Part shown: positions 33,057 to 42,424 of the stretch, piece by piece
Position numbering within the stretch: the first letter of the stretch is position 1
Layout: each line of letters opens with the position of its first letter
Position numbers and translations under genes: made by a program
NCBI RefSeq assembly: GCF_014644435.1
Contig: NZ_BMKR01000001.1
Span: 310,001-374,000 of the forward strand
Length of the DNA: 64,000 nt
Direction: 5' to 3'
DNA from: Paenibacillus albidus
GTDB lineage: Bacteria; Bacillota; Bacilli; Paenibacillales; Paenibacillaceae
The notes under the pieces: model-generated
The model's input: only the letters and a program-made list of their open reading frames with translations
Told to the model about the DNA's origin: nothing
The model's database searches: none

Positions 33057-34643
33057 TTAAGGAGCAGTTTCCAGGAATTTGGCTGTCGGATTCTTCTCCA
33101 TGGCCGTACGCATCGCGTATTCATTCTCGAATAGCACTACGTAGTTGCCCTTTTTGTCAGTTACCAGCGTAGAGTTGATCCGGAACTTGCTCGGGTCCGG
33201 CTTATTCTCGTCCACGAACCAGCGTGCGAATTGGTAGTTCATGCGCTGCAGCTGCACATCCACCCCATATTCGCCTTTCATGCGGTATTCAAACACCTCG
33301 AACTGGAGCTGACCGACAACACCCAGAATGGTGTCATCAAAGCTTGCCGTGCGGAACACCTGAATCATGCCCTCTTCCGTAAGCTGGTCGATCCCTTTCT
33401 GGAACTGCTTTGATTTCAATGCGTTTTTAATGCTTACTTTGGAAAAAATCTCCGGAGAGAACGTCGGCAATTCATCGAATTCCATCTCTCCCGCCTGGCT
33501 CAGCGTATCCCCGATCCGGAAGATACCCGGATCAAAGAGCCCGATAATATCACCAGGGAAAGCCTCTTCGACAATATCCCTGTCCTGTGCCAGAAACTGC
33601 TGCGGCTGGGACAGCTTAATGTCTTTGCCTGCCCGGACATGCTTCACGCTCATGCCGCGTTCGAACTTACCCGACACGATCCGCAGAAAAGCAATCCGGT
33701 CACGGTGGGCCGGGTTCATATTGGCTTGAATCTTGAACACATACCCTGTAAATTTCTCATTCATCGGTTCTACCATACCTATCGTACTGCGGCGCGGCTC
33801 CGGTTTCGGTGCCAGATCCAGGAAGTTGTCCAGGAAGGTCTGTACGCCGAAATTGTTGATCGCACTGCCGAAGAATACAGGAGTTAGCTCTCCGCGCAGC
33901 ACCTTATCGTAGTCAAAAGGATCGCCGGCCACATCCAGCAGCTCCAGGTCCTGGCACAGCTGGTCATGCAGATATTCTCCAGCCATCTCCCGGATTATCG
34001 GGTCGCGGTAGCCTTCAACCTTCTGCACCTTGATTACGGTGTGGTCATCGCCCTGGAACAGCTCCACCTGGTTCTTCATCCGGTCATACACGCCGCAGAG
34101 CTCACGTCCGCTGCCGATAGGCCAGTTCATAGGTACCGAGCGGATACCCAGCACATTCTCCAGCTCCTCCATCAGATCAAACGGACTTTGACCTTCACGG
34201 TCCAGCTTGTTAATGAATGTAAAGATCGGTATACCGCGTTTGGCACAGACCTGGAACAGCTTGATCGTCTGGGTCTCCACCCCTTTGGCAACGTCAATCA
34301 GCATGACTGCGCTATCCGCGGCAGTCAGCGTACGGTAGGTGTCCTCACTGAAATCCTGGTGACCGGGGGTATCCAGAATATTTACCCGGTGATCCTGATA
34401 ATCGAACTGCATGACTGAGGAAGTAACGGAGATTCCGCGCTGTTTCTCAATTTCCATCCAGTCACTTGTAGCATGTTTGCTTGCTTTACGGGCTTTTACC
34501 GTGCCCGCCAGACGTATCGCTCCGCCGAACAGCAGCAGCTTCTCTGTCAAGGTTGTTTTACCCGCATCCGGGTGGGAAATGATGGCAAAGGTTCTGCGGC
34601 GATTCACTTCCTGTTGCAGCTTCTGATCCAGTGCTTTATTCAT
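33057..34643 (-). CDS. prfC: Peptide chain release factor 3
   Basis: A 528-residue translational GTPase that recycles RF1/RF2 from the ribosome. Motifs: G1 SHPDAGKTT (23-31), the RF3-specific RKASKHATSDWMEIEKQRGISVTS, G3 DTPGH (from Asp91) and G4 NKLD; domain 2 and 3 segments such as PVFFGSAINNFGVQ are typical. Length matches the family. ATG at 34643 follows GAAGGGATATGTCTA. Confidence 0.95.
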   Translation of the reverse strand: MNKALDQKLQQEVNRRRTFAIISHPDAGKTTLTEKLLLFGGAIRLAGTVKARKASKHATSDWMEIEKQRGISVTSSVMQFDYQDHRVNILDTPGHQDFSEDTYRTLTAADSAVMLIDVAKGVETQTIKLFQVCAKRGIPIFTFINKLDREGQSPFDLMEELENVLGIRSVPMNWPIGSGRELCGVYDRMKNQVELFQGDDHTVIKVQKVEGYRDPIIREMAGEYLHDQLCQDLELLDVAGDPFDYDKVLRGELTPVFFGSAINNFGVQTFLDNFLDLAPKPEPRRSTIGMVEPMNEKFTGYVFKIQANMNPAHRDRIAFLRIVSGKFERGMSVKHVRAGKDIKLSQPQQFLAQDRDIVEEAFPGDIIGLFDPGIFRIGDTLSQAGEMEFDELPTFSPEIFSKVSIKNALKSKQFQKGIDQLTEEGMIQVFRTASFDDTILGVVGQLQFEVFEYRMKGEYGVDVQLQRMNYQFARWFVDENKPDPSKFRINSTLVTDKKGNYVVLFENEYAMRTAMEKNPTAKFLETAP

Positions 34644-34896
34644 TAGACATATCCCTTCATCTATAAATTAATCCTTCAGCTTCAGTCGACATGTCTTTTA
34701 TCAAATCGGTGCATAGCTCATTGTATAATTTCCCTTCATTCCTAAAATAGTTCAGACCCTTAGGCCTGCCCGGCTCCGCTTCAAGTAAAAGCATCCTTCT
34801 CAGTATAGCAAAATCCGGCACTTATTATCTACATAAATACGGATTCTCAAAAATATACTTTCCGTCCCGCAAGACTCCACCAGCCTGTGCCCACAG

Positions 34897-34929
34897 CAAA
34901 AATCGCCCTGCAGCCGCTGCAGGGCGATT
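34897..34929 (-). terminator. Intrinsic terminator of zwf
   Basis: AATCGCCCTGCAG pairs perfectly with CTGCAGGGCGATT; on the minus strand TTTTTGC follows. It lies 20 bp after the zwf stop. Confidence 0.9.
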
Positions 34930-34948
34930 ATGGTTCATCTATATGTGC

Positions 34949-36499
34949 TTAGCTGTTCACGCGCCACACCACATTGTCTTCTTCCTGTCCATTCACCGGC
35001 CACCAGTGGAAGCCTTCCTTCGCAAGCATTTGATCCGCTTCTACCGGCCCCCATGACCCTGCCGGATAAGAGGCCAGATCACCGGCTTCTTCCTTCCATG
35101 CTTTCGCAATCCGGTCGACGAACGTCCAGGCAGACGACACTTCATCCCAACGGGTGAAATAGGTGGAATCTCCGCGTGCAGCATCATGAAGCAGGCGCTC
35201 GTAAGCTTCCGGCGAGTTGATGCCAATCATGCAGCTCTGGCAGAAATCCATAGCCAGCGGTTGGATTTCCGATTCCGATCCCGGCTTCTTGGCATTGATC
35301 TTCACATAAATGCCTTCCATCGGATTCACGCGGATAACCAGCAAATTCGGCTCCAGTTTATGCTTTTGACCTAAATAAACATTGGTTGGCATTCCCTTGA
35401 ATTCTACAACCACCTCGGTGGTCTTCACAGGCAGGCGTTTGCCGGTACGGATATAGAAAGGAACACCCGCCCAACGGAAATTGTCCACAAACACCCGAGC
35501 CGCGAAATACGTCTCCGTATTGGATTCAGGATCAACCTTATCCTCCTGGCGGTAAGCCGGAAGCGTCTTGCCTTTGTGCAAGCCTTGGGTATATTGGCCA
35601 CGAACGACGTTCTCGCGAACTTCCTCGGATGAAGCGTACGGACGCAGCGACCGCAGGACCTTAACCTTCTCATCCCGGATATCTTCAGCCAGCAAACGGC
35701 TCGGCGGCTCCATAGCAATCATTGTAAGCAGCTGCAAAATATGATTCTGGCCCATATCCCGTAAAGCGCCGGCATGATCGTAGTATCCTCCGCGCTCTTC
35801 TACCCCCACGGTCTCGCCAAGAGTAATCTGGATATTGGCAATATGCTTGTTGTTCCACAGCGGTTCAAAAAAGGCATTCGCAAACCGGATCACTTCGATG
35901 TTCTGCACCATTTCCTTGCCCAGGTAGTGGTCGATCCGGTAGATCTCCTCTTCCTTGAACACCTGACGGATCTGCTCGTTAAGTTCTTCGGCCGATTCCA
36001 GGTTATACCCAAACGGCTTCTCGATCACGAGACGATTCCAGCCTTTGCTGTCCAGCATGCCGCCGGCTTTGAGGTTAAACGATACGCTGCCGAACAGCTC
36101 GGGAGCCAAGGCAAGATAGAACAGACGGTTGCCGGGAATATGAAACTTCTCTTCAAGTACTTCCGTTTGCTCTCTCAGCTCACGGAACCCGTCCACATTG
36201 TTGATGTCCAGGGATTTGTATTCAAAATGTTCGACGAATGCGTTCCATTCATTCTCTTCACCCGCTTGGTAGCGGCAGAACTCACGAATCGATTCCTTAA
36301 TATCAGCTCTGAATTCTTCCTGAGTACGCGGGCGGCGCGCTACGCCAATTACCGCAAAGTCATGTGTCAGCTTGCCTTCACGATACAAGCTGTAAATCGC
36401 CGGGAAAAGCTTACGCCGGGCTAAATCTCCGGTTGCCCCAAAGATAAAAAATACAGCACCGGGTGTCTGCAGTGCGTCAAGGGTTTGATTTTCAGCCAT
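34949..36499 (-). CDS. zwf: Glucose-6-phosphate dehydrogenase
   Basis: Oxidises glucose-6-phosphate to 6-phosphogluconolactone with NADP, the entry to the oxidative pentose phosphate route. The 516-residue protein has the Rossmann loop FGATGDLARRKLFPAIYSL (about 20-38), the substrate motif IEKPFGYN and the active-site signature RIDHYLGKE (about 198-206), plus RTGKRLP. ATG at 36499 follows GATGAGGAGCC. It is a single gene. A Fur-like 15-bp box lies 31 bp upstream of the start, suggesting iron- or stress-linked control. Confidence 0.95.
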   Translation of the reverse strand: MAENQTLDALQTPGAVFFIFGATGDLARRKLFPAIYSLYREGKLTHDFAVIGVARRPRTQEEFRADIKESIREFCRYQAGEENEWNAFVEHFEYKSLDINNVDGFRELREQTEVLEEKFHIPGNRLFYLALAPELFGSVSFNLKAGGMLDSKGWNRLVIEKPFGYNLESAEELNEQIRQVFKEEEIYRIDHYLGKEMVQNIEVIRFANAFFEPLWNNKHIANIQITLGETVGVEERGGYYDHAGALRDMGQNHILQLLTMIAMEPPSRLLAEDIRDEKVKVLRSLRPYASSEEVRENVVRGQYTQGLHKGKTLPAYRQEDKVDPESNTETYFAARVFVDNFRWAGVPFYIRTGKRLPVKTTEVVVEFKGMPTNVYLGQKHKLEPNLLVIRVNPMEGIYVKINAKKPGSESEIQPLAMDFCQSCMIGINSPEAYERLLHDAARGDSTYFTRWDEVSSAWTFVDRIAKAWKEEAGDLASYPAGSWGPVEADQMLAKEGFHWWPVNGQEEDNVVWRVNS

Positions 36500-36529
36500 G
36501 GCTCCTCATCTTTCTGTATGTAATATAGT

Positions 36530-36544
36530 TGACAATCATTCTCA
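36530..36544. promoter_or_regulatory. Fur-family-like box in the zwf promoter
   Basis: TGACAATCATTCTCA matches the 7-1-7 Fur consensus TGATAATNATTATCA at 13 of 15 positions and lies beside a minus-strand TATATT -10 (about 36524-36529). PerR or Zur boxes fit less well. Confidence 0.55.
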
Positions 36545-36847
36545 GCGACGGATACATAATAAAAGCTGCATACGACGTGATGCCATTTTATCACATTCCT
36601 AAAAAGGATGCCATCACATTCCTGACAAATACTCTCGGAATTTCGCAAAATTCGATTACTCTTTCTTATCATTATGCACACTCTTGCTTATAATAACGGC
36701 CAAGACTGTCATTCACAACATATTATAACCCCGTCCATTAACTCCATGCAAAAAAGCTCTGCAATGTAGAGCTTAACCCCCAGCCAGGCCCGGAAGAAAT
36801 TCCCTTTGAGTAATGTAAAATAGCAAAGGGTTTGTTTAGAAACCTGC
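36545..36847. other. Remaining gap between zwf and the YwmB gene
   Basis: AT-rich, with the YwmB-gene terminator at 36749-36774. No credible gene seen. Confidence 0.6.
36749..36774 (-). terminator. Terminator of the YwmB-family gene
   Basis: AAGCTCT (36754-36760) pairs with AGAGCTT (36768-36774); TTTTTTGC follows on the minus strand. Confidence 0.8.
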
Positions 36848-37681
36848 TCAGTATTCAATAGTAATTAAAGGCAATCCGAGTGTAACCCGGTTGGTATTAT
36901 TGTTGCCATCCTTATGGACCGCGAGCTGCAGGGCAATCAAATGGTTGCCACTGCTGACCACACGCTCAAGGTCAGGAACACTGTAGGAGCGGCTGTATGT
37001 AGTATCATCTTCGTAGCTCTCTGCCGGATTCATGCCGGGGAGCTGCTCTTGGATCGATTGTTCTATTGAAAATAGTGCGGTATCAGGCCCGCTCTGAGCC
37101 TTTGCGGTACCCTGCAGCGAGGCATTCCACTCCGGCGTGATGCCGGCAGAGAACATCAGTGTTCCAGCTTCTTCTGCCGCAGCTTGAAATGTATCTGCCT
37201 TCAGAAGATCGCGGGTTTCGACGGTTACAATCACATAGCTGCTGTCCGAGCCCAGCTGACTCCAGAACATGGATATCTTGCTGTAGGCATCTTGGGAGCC
37301 GGAAGCTCTGTAGGTTGCATGCCCGTCCTCTTCCCTTGCTTCGATCTTACCGAGACCGAGCTGTTCGGCCAGCATGTCCGAAGCGTTCTTGAAACTGTCG
37401 CTATCGCCGCTGTATTCCCCCTGCCATTTCAGGACCAGCCGCAGCGGAGAGCCCGCGGCCGTCACTTCTTGTCCAGCCGATGAAAGCAGAGCCAGCGACT
37501 TCTGCAATTCTGCAACACCTAAAGATGCGGTATCGGTAGCTGCCGGCACGCCCGCAGTTGGCTGGTCAGCTCCGCTGCGGAACCCGGCCAGTAAAAGTAC
37601 AGCAACACTCATGCAAAATATCAGCAGCGTCAGCTTACCTTTTCCTTTTCCTTTTCCTATTCCCCGATTTCCCAGTCCCAT
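36848..37681 (-). CDS. ywmB: YwmB-family TATA-box-binding-like secreted protein
   Basis: A 277-residue protein of unknown biochemical role. After a basic glycine/lysine repeat (GKGKGKGK) comes one membrane anchor ([16 protein letters not shown], about 19-34) and an extracellular domain with two related halves, including KWQGEYSG and [13 protein letters not shown], as in the YwmB family of Bacillales. ATG at 37681 lies seven bases after AGGGAG; the longer frame upstream has no ribosome binding site. In Bacillus the homologue lies near murAA/spoIID; that context is absent here. Confidence 0.75.
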   Translation of the reverse strand: MGLGNRGIGKGKGKGKLTLLIFCMSVAVLLLAGFRSGADQPTAGVPAATDTASLGVAELQKSLALLSSAGQEVTAAGSPLRLVLKWQGEYSGDSDSFKNASDMLAEQLGLGKIEAREEDGHATYRASGSQDAYSKISMFWSQLGSDSSYVIVTVETRDLLKADTFQAAAEEAGTLMFSAGITPEWNASLQGTAKAQSGPDTALFSIEQSIQEQLPGMNPAESYEDDTTYSRSYSVPDLERVVSSGNHLIALQLAVHKDGNNNTNRVTLGLPLITIEY

Positions 37682-37968
37682 ACCGCAGCTCCCTCTCATC
37701 CAATCTAGCAATCTACTAGAAAGAATAGCCAACTTCAAGAGAGGATATACACTTATGTTGGGGAAACAATACGATTTTAATGAATAAGTGATTAACCAGA
37801 CAGCATTTTAGATGATTGTAATGGAGTATTAATTATAACCACTTCATCGTACAGCAAAAAAAAGGAATACATAATCACGGAGTCGGGAAAAGAGACCACG
37901 TTATCTGAGATAAAGAGACTTCACTCACTGTATAACACAGGAATCACAGTAATTGAGGAGGCGCAAAG

Positions 37969-38622
37969 ATGAAAAAAAGAGTCTTTAAAATCTTTATCAA
38001 TGCTCTGGAAAGCCAGGAAAACTGGCTTAATTCCATGGGTTCCGAAGGATGGAGACTAGTTCAGGTTAAGCAGAGCTTCTACACTTTTGAGACATGCAAA
38101 CCCGGGGAATTCATCTATAAAATACAGTTTGTAGCCGATCAATCTATGCAGCAACTGAACCAATACAAGGATTATTTAGGCGATCTGGGAATAAGACATT
38201 TTTCACAAGGTCTGAACATCGGAAAATTTGCGATAGGCAACAAGCGATGGCGTCCTTACGGAAAAGGGGCCACTTCATTTGCTTCCTTGCCGGGAAATAT
38301 AAATTCCGAGCTGCTGATTATGGAGAAGAGAAATGACGGGATTCCCTTCCGTATTTTCTCTGAACGCGGTGAAGAGATCAAATATTACTCTAAAATGCGA
38401 AACGCCTTTAGTATTGCTGCTGTTTTACTCACTTTAACTTTCTTTATCAGCAATCCGTCACCCTATTCTCTTATCGCTGAGATTTACAGAAGTGGCGTTG
38501 TTGACTGGCGGATTATCTTCAAAATAATCATTATAGTACTGCTTATGCCTTTTTGTCGCACTATATTTACATTCACCAGGAAGATCCGGCACATCAAGCA
38601 AGAAGGAAATTTGTATGAATAA
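37969..38622 (+). CDS. DUF2812 domain membrane protein
   Basis: A 217-residue protein. The N-terminal 60 residues fit DUF2812 (KVFKIF-like start KKRVFKIFINALESQENWLN, then GWRLVQVKQSFYTFE); two transmembrane helices follow at about 145-162 and 180-196, and a basic C-terminal tail. Such proteins usually accompany a PadR repressor, but none is adjacent here. ATG at 37969 follows GAGGAGGCGCAAAG. Function unknown. Confidence 0.75.
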   Translation: MKKRVFKIFINALESQENWLNSMGSEGWRLVQVKQSFYTFETCKPGEFIYKIQFVADQSMQQLNQYKDYLGDLGIRHFSQGLNIGKFAIGNKRWRPYGKGATSFASLPGNINSELLIMEKRNDGIPFRIFSERGEEIKYYSKMRNAFSIAAVLLTLTFFISNPSPYSLIAEIYRSGVVDWRIIFKIIIIVLLMPFCRTIFTFTRKIRHIKQEGNLYE

Positions 38623-38637
38623 TTGTCCCCATAACAG

Positions 38638-38890
38638 TCATAACCACCGGCGTTCATGGTGAAGCTGATCATAATTCTTATTTTCCGTTAACTGGTTGCG
38701 AATGTACTCTTCGATTACCTTCTTGTTTCGTCCTATCGTGTCCACGTAGCCCCCTCTGCACCAGAATTGTCGGTTTCCATAACGATACTTCATCTGGGCG
38801 AACTGATTGAGAATCATGAGCGAACTTTTCCCTCTCAGGTATCCCATGAATTCGGAAACGCTCACTGAACCCTAGTCGAACTGGGGGCTT
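38638..38890 (-). mobile_element. IS200/IS605 transposase (TnpA) remnant
   Basis: The frame 38638-38865 encodes the C-terminal half of a Y1 transposase: SVSEFMGYLRGKSSLMI, KYRYGNRQFWCRGGYVDT and GRNKKVIEEYIRNQL, including the region of the catalytic tyrosine. The N-terminal half with the HUH motif is missing. Immediately upstream (about 38869-38886) is an imperfect CCCxAGT/ACTxGGG hairpin of the kind found at IS200 ends, suggesting an internal deletion that joined the end to mid-gene. Confidence 0.8.
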
Positions 38891-38897
38891 TCTTATA

Positions 38898-38933
38898 CAA
38901 AAAAATACAGAACGGGGCTCTGCCCCGTTCTGT
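38898..38933 (-). terminator. Terminator of the lia operon
   Basis: ACAGAACGGGGC pairs perfectly with GCCCCGTTCTGT; a minus-strand run of T residues follows. Confidence 0.92.
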
Positions 38934-38981
38934 TGTGCCAGCGTAGTCTTTTATTGATCGGTGAAGTTTATCCAGCTTCGT

Positions 38982-39638
38982 TTATTCCGCCAGTCCATTT
39001 TTATAGGCATAAATAGCGGCTTGGGTCCGGTCCTCTACGCCCAGCTTGGCCAGAATATTCGTTACATGGAACTTCACCGTCTTGATGCCAATAATAAGCT
39101 GGTCGGCAATATCCTGATTGGATTTGCCCTGCGCGAGCAGCCGCAGCACTTCCATTTCGCGTTCGGTCAGCTCTTTATAGGCCGGAGACTCGCCTTTGGC
39201 ATCATTACGGAAGCGGTTCATCATTTTGGAGGCCACCTGGGACTCGAGCACCGATTGTCCTCTTGCCGCCGCACGGATCGCATCCGCCACTTCACTGGCT
39301 CTGGACGTCTTGAGCAGATAGCTGAAGGCCCCTGCTTCAATCACCGGATACATCTTTTCATCGTCCAAATAACTGGTCAATACAATCACTTTGCAGTCGG
39401 GGTAGAGCTTCAGCAGCTGTCTTGTCGTCTCAATGCCGTCCATGCCGTCCATTACCAGATCCATCAGCACCACATCCGGATTGTACTCCTGGGCCAGCCG
39501 TATTCCCTCTTCGCCGCTGCCCGCCTCGCCTACCACTTCTATGCCATCCTCGGTGCCAAGCACCGCTGCAAGTCCAATCCGGACCATTTCATGGTCATCT
39601 ACGAGCAGTACCTTTACCGGTTCGTCTTCTGTCTCCAT
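38982..39638 (-). CDS. liaR: LiaR-type response regulator
   Basis: A 218-residue NarL-family regulator. Receiver: DDHEMVR, phosphorylated Asp60 in [10 protein letters not shown], Thr in VLTSY and Lys in YLLKTS. LuxR-type helix-turn-helix at about 155-210: [20 protein letters not shown] and [12 protein letters not shown]. It follows the kinase gene by 15 bp and completes the LiaFSR module controlling the upstream psp/lia genes after cell-wall damage. ATG at 39638 follows AGGAAAGGATAACC. Confidence 0.9.
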   Translation of the reverse strand: METEDEPVKVLLVDDHEMVRIGLAAVLGTEDGIEVVGEAGSGEEGIRLAQEYNPDVVLMDLVMDGMDGIETTRQLLKLYPDCKVIVLTSYLDDEKMYPVIEAGAFSYLLKTSRASEVADAIRAAARGQSVLESQVASKMMNRFRNDAKGESPAYKELTEREMEVLRLLAQGKSNQDIADQLIIGIKTVKFHVTNILAKLGVEDRTQAAIYAYKNGLAE

Positions 39639-39653
39639 GGTTATCCTTTCCTC

Positions 39654-40700
39654 CTATTCGCTGGCCACAGTATTGACTACAGGCACAGTAATTTCAATTC
39701 GCATTCCTTTGCCCGGAGCGGTAATGAACTGAATGGAGCCTCCGGTTTCACTAATACGCTCCTGCATGTTCGACAATCCGTAGGACGTCTGCTTGCTTTC
39801 ATCCATTTCGAAGCCAATTCCGTCATCCCGCAGCGTCAACCTAACCGTGTCGCCACGGCGGTGGAGCCGAATCTCCATCTTCTCGGCCTTGGCATGCCGC
39901 AGTGTATTGGAGATGGCCTCCTGCACAATGCGGAACAGATGATTCTCGATTCCTTTGAGCAGCTGCACATCCGCGTCCATCTCGAACACAATCTCAATCG
40001 GCACTTTAATCTTCAGTTCCCTAATCAATTCCCGCAGCCCCTGCTCCAGCCCCTTGCCTTCGAGGTATACGGGTCTTAGATGCAGCAGCAGTGCCCGCAT
40101 CTCCGACTGCGCCACGGCGGACATCTCTTCGATCAAGGCGATCTGCCGCTGCGCTTTGTCAAAGTCCTTCTCCAGCGTCCGGCCTACCGCCGTCGCCGTC
40201 ATCGAAATCGCGAACAGCTGCTGGGAGACGGCATCATGCAGCTCACGGGCCAACCGCTGCCGTTCCTCTACAATCGCCGATACCCGCGCTTGTTCCGCCA
40301 GCTGCGCATTGTTCGTCGACAGCCGCTGCAGCGTAGTCACCTGATTCTCCCATTTGCCGCTGATCCGGCCCAGCTGTTCTCCAAGACGTCCCAGCTCATC
40401 ATAACCAAGCTCCGGCATAGACAAGGTCAGATTGCCTTTCTCCCATAATAAGAGGGTCTGCCGCAGAACCTCCAGCTTCCGCTTGACGCGGAAGCTCTGA
40501 TGGAAACCGAAGCCGATCCCGAAGGCCATCGGCAGCAATATTAGCGTGATCGCCGTCCGGACGCCTAACTTCCAATTCTCAAAAGGCTGCAAATATCCAT
40601 ATGTATACAAAATGTACAATATGACGAGCAGCATGACCAAGGCAAACAGAGCCCCCTCACCCATGCTGCGTGTAATCATATTTGTGTTCTTTTTACCCAT
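39654..40700 (-). CDS. liaS: LiaS-type sensor histidine kinase
   Basis: A 348-residue kinase of the HPK7/NarX class: two N-terminal helices (about 17-36 and 47-66) with a very short outer loop, HAMP-like linker, dimerisation/phosphorylation motif with His155 in RQRLARELHDAVSQQLF, and C-terminal ATPase segments IVQEAISNTLRHAKA and LRDDGIGF. The short sensor loop is typical of intramembrane-sensing kinases that rely on a LiaF-like partner, encoded just upstream. Confidence 0.9.
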   Translation of the reverse strand: MGKKNTNMITRSMGEGALFALVMLLVILYILYTYGYLQPFENWKLGVRTAITLILLPMAFGIGFGFHQSFRVKRKLEVLRQTLLLWEKGNLTLSMPELGYDELGRLGEQLGRISGKWENQVTTLQRLSTNNAQLAEQARVSAIVEERQRLARELHDAVSQQLFAISMTATAVGRTLEKDFDKAQRQIALIEEMSAVAQSEMRALLLHLRPVYLEGKGLEQGLRELIRELKIKVPIEIVFEMDADVQLLKGIENHLFRIVQEAISNTLRHAKAEKMEIRLHRRGDTVRLTLRDDGIGFEMDESKQTSYGLSNMQERISETGGSIQFITAPGKGMRIEITVPVVNTVASE

Positions 40701-40730
40701 TCAGGGGCTCTCCTCCCTTCGTCATACCGG

Positions 40731-41378
40731 TCAAGACAAACGTACATCCAAATCCCCTAGCAAATAGGAGACGCTAAATTTCACTTTATGTTCACTGCTA
40801 TCATAATTCGGGGATTTCCAACTCAGCCGGTTCAGCATCCCTGTATCCCGCTGATTGCCGAATTCAATGGAGCCAAACAGCACAAACGCCTCAATCTCCA
40901 CTCCGTAGTCATCAGCCAATTGAATATCCATATCCCCAAAAATCCCCTGGAACAACATCACAGTCTCCCGCTCCTCCGGCATGGCCAGGGACAGATCCAG
41001 ATTGGCTTCACCAAGCACATGCCATGAGCTGAGACTGTGCATAACCCAAGGCGAACGGTCCCAGTCGAACATGGACGAGAAATTCTGCTTCTGCATAAAC
41101 CCTTCCCTGCGCTGCATCCGTTTGGACTTGGTAAAAAACATTCCGAGCGAGATCAGACAGATTCCGAGCACAAGCACCAGATGATCCAGCAGCAGCAGCA
41201 CCGAGCCGATGCCCAGCAGGGTATAGCCCTGTTTCACTTTGCCGCTCGTTGTCCGGTAAATGCCCAGCAGCAGGAACAGAAGCGCGACAATGGAGAAAAA
41301 GCCGATCCATCTGCCAAAAATCATCATGCAGCCCACAGCGATCAGTCCGATGGCAATCAGACGGTTTCGTTTATCCAT
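40731..41378 (-). CDS. liaF: LiaF-like negative regulator of the envelope-stress kinase
   Basis: A 215-residue membrane protein with four close helices in the first 100 residues and a C-terminal LiaF/cell-wall-active antibiotic response domain (FGDMDIQLADDYGVEIEAFV, FGSIEFG and SVSYLLGDLDVRLS). LiaF holds LiaS inactive in the absence of envelope stress. ATG at 41378 is preceded by AGGAGGTGCGAT; the longer frame upstream runs through a repeat hairpin. It is separated from the PspA gene by about 340 bp with a terminator, so liaFSR may have its own promoter. Confidence 0.88.
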   Translation of the reverse strand: MDKRNRLIAIGLIAVGCMMIFGRWIGFFSIVALLFLLLGIYRTTSGKVKQGYTLLGIGSVLLLLDHLVLVLGICLISLGMFFTKSKRMQRREGFMQKQNFSSMFDWDRSPWVMHSLSSWHVLGEANLDLSLAMPEERETVMLFQGIFGDMDIQLADDYGVEIEAFVLFGSIEFGNQRDTGMLNRLSWKSPNYDSSEHKVKFSVSYLLGDLDVRLS

Positions 41379-41488
41379 ATCGCACCTCCTAAAAGTTTTG
41401 CGAAGCAAAACTAACTTCGTAAGCATAAGCTTAGTTTTGCGAAGCTTCACTATTTAAAGCTTTGCGGTGAAGCAACCGTCACTGCGAG

Positions 41489-41514
41489 GAATGTTTGGAC
41501 TTCCGGCCGCTGTT
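41489..41514 (+). repeat. 26-bp intergenic repeat, copy 1
   Basis: Begins GAATGTTTGGACTTCC and ends GGCCGCTGTT; identical to 52734-52759. The preceding ACTGCG is also shared. Both copies are in gaps, in the same orientation. Confidence 0.8.
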
Positions 41515-41632
41515 GTCCCCAGATTTTCTGATTTGAACCGCTCTAGCGGATAAAATCCGGTGACAAAGGTGAACGCTACCGCTCCTACAGTTCCAAACTT
41601 CCTCTTCGTGACTCGTAAGCATTAACCGCTAC

Positions 41633-41671
41633 AAAAGCCATGCGGTATGGAATTCCATACCGTATGGCTTT
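41633..41671 (-). terminator. Terminator between the PspA and LiaF genes
   Basis: AGCCATGCGGTATGGAA pairs with TTCCATACCGTATGGCT, an almost perfect palindrome, followed on the minus strand by TTTTG. Confidence 0.8.
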
Positions 41672-41716
41672 ACCTTGTTCAGCATATCATATCTCCCTGA
41701 GTTAATGGAAGCAGGC

Positions 41717-42421
41717 TTAGTCTTCTTTTTTGTTCAGAGCAGGTGCTGCTGGTTTATCGTTCAGCTTGTTTTTCAGTGCAGCCAATTGTTCTTCAACTTT
41801 CAGCTGTTTCTCTGCATCTACAGGCTTGCTGTAAGCGGCCGAAGGGCTGTAAGGCGCACGCATTACATCAGCTTCAGCTTCAAGCTGCATGATCTTTTCT
41901 TCCATGCGGTGGAATCCAAGCGATGCACTTCCGCTCTCGATGGCATGCACACTGCTGATCTGTGACATTTGCTTCTTGGCTTTAGCCATTTGGGCACGGG
42001 ACACCAGCTCATTGCGCTTGTTGCGCAGCTTGTAGAATTCATCCTTCATGTCATGCAGCTGTTGTACCAGCTCCTTGGCATGTACTTCGGCTTGACCGTG
42101 AAGCTCACTGTACTCGGCTTGTTTTTGGTCGAAATAGATTTTTTCTTCCAACAGCTTGCGTGTAACTTCCTCCTGGCCGTTCTTCAAAGCCAGTTCAGCT
42201 TGCGCTCCGCGTTGTGCCGACATTTTGGCTGCCTCTTCTACCCGTTGTTTCATACGACGCTCATTTGCCATTTGTTTGGCAACAGTAACTTCCGCCTCGT
42301 GGATTTCAGCCTCCATATCGCGCAGATACTGATTAAGCATTACAATTGGGTCCTCTACCTTATCCAACAGATCATTTACCGACGCCTTTGTCATATCTTT
42401 AATTCTTTTAAATACTCCCAT
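41717..42421 (-). CDS. liaH: PspA/IM30-family membrane-stress protein (LiaH-like), copy 1
   Basis: A 234-residue, mostly helical ESCRT-III-like protein that coats damaged membranes. It starts [20 protein letters not shown] with the amphipathic helix, then [18 protein letters not shown] and long coiled coils, and a flexible Pro/Ala-rich end. A second PspA is encoded two genes upstream (42897), sharing the FxRxxD-N-L core. The gene follows the PspC gene by 3 bp. As in Bacillus, it should be the main effector induced by LiaR. Confidence 0.9.
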   Translation of the reverse strand: MGVFKRIKDMTKASVNDLLDKVEDPIVMLNQYLRDMEAEIHEAEVTVAKQMANERRMKQRVEEAAKMSAQRGAQAELALKNGQEEVTRKLLEEKIYFDQKQAEYSELHGQAEVHAKELVQQLHDMKDEFYKLRNKRNELVSRAQMAKAKKQMSQISSVHAIESGSASLGFHRMEEKIMQLEAEADVMRAPYSPSAAYSKPVDAEKQLKVEEQLAALKNKLNDKPAAPALNKKED

Positions 42422-42424
42422 TAT

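Larger units (their letters stand above)
41379..41716. other. 338-bp gap with hairpins and a shared intergenic repeat
   Basis: Contains AGTTTTGCGAAGCAAAACT (41394-41412), a second GTTTTGCGAAGC copy near 41433, a 26-bp sequence also found at 52734-52759, and a terminator at 41633-41671. No gene seen. Confidence 0.6.
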
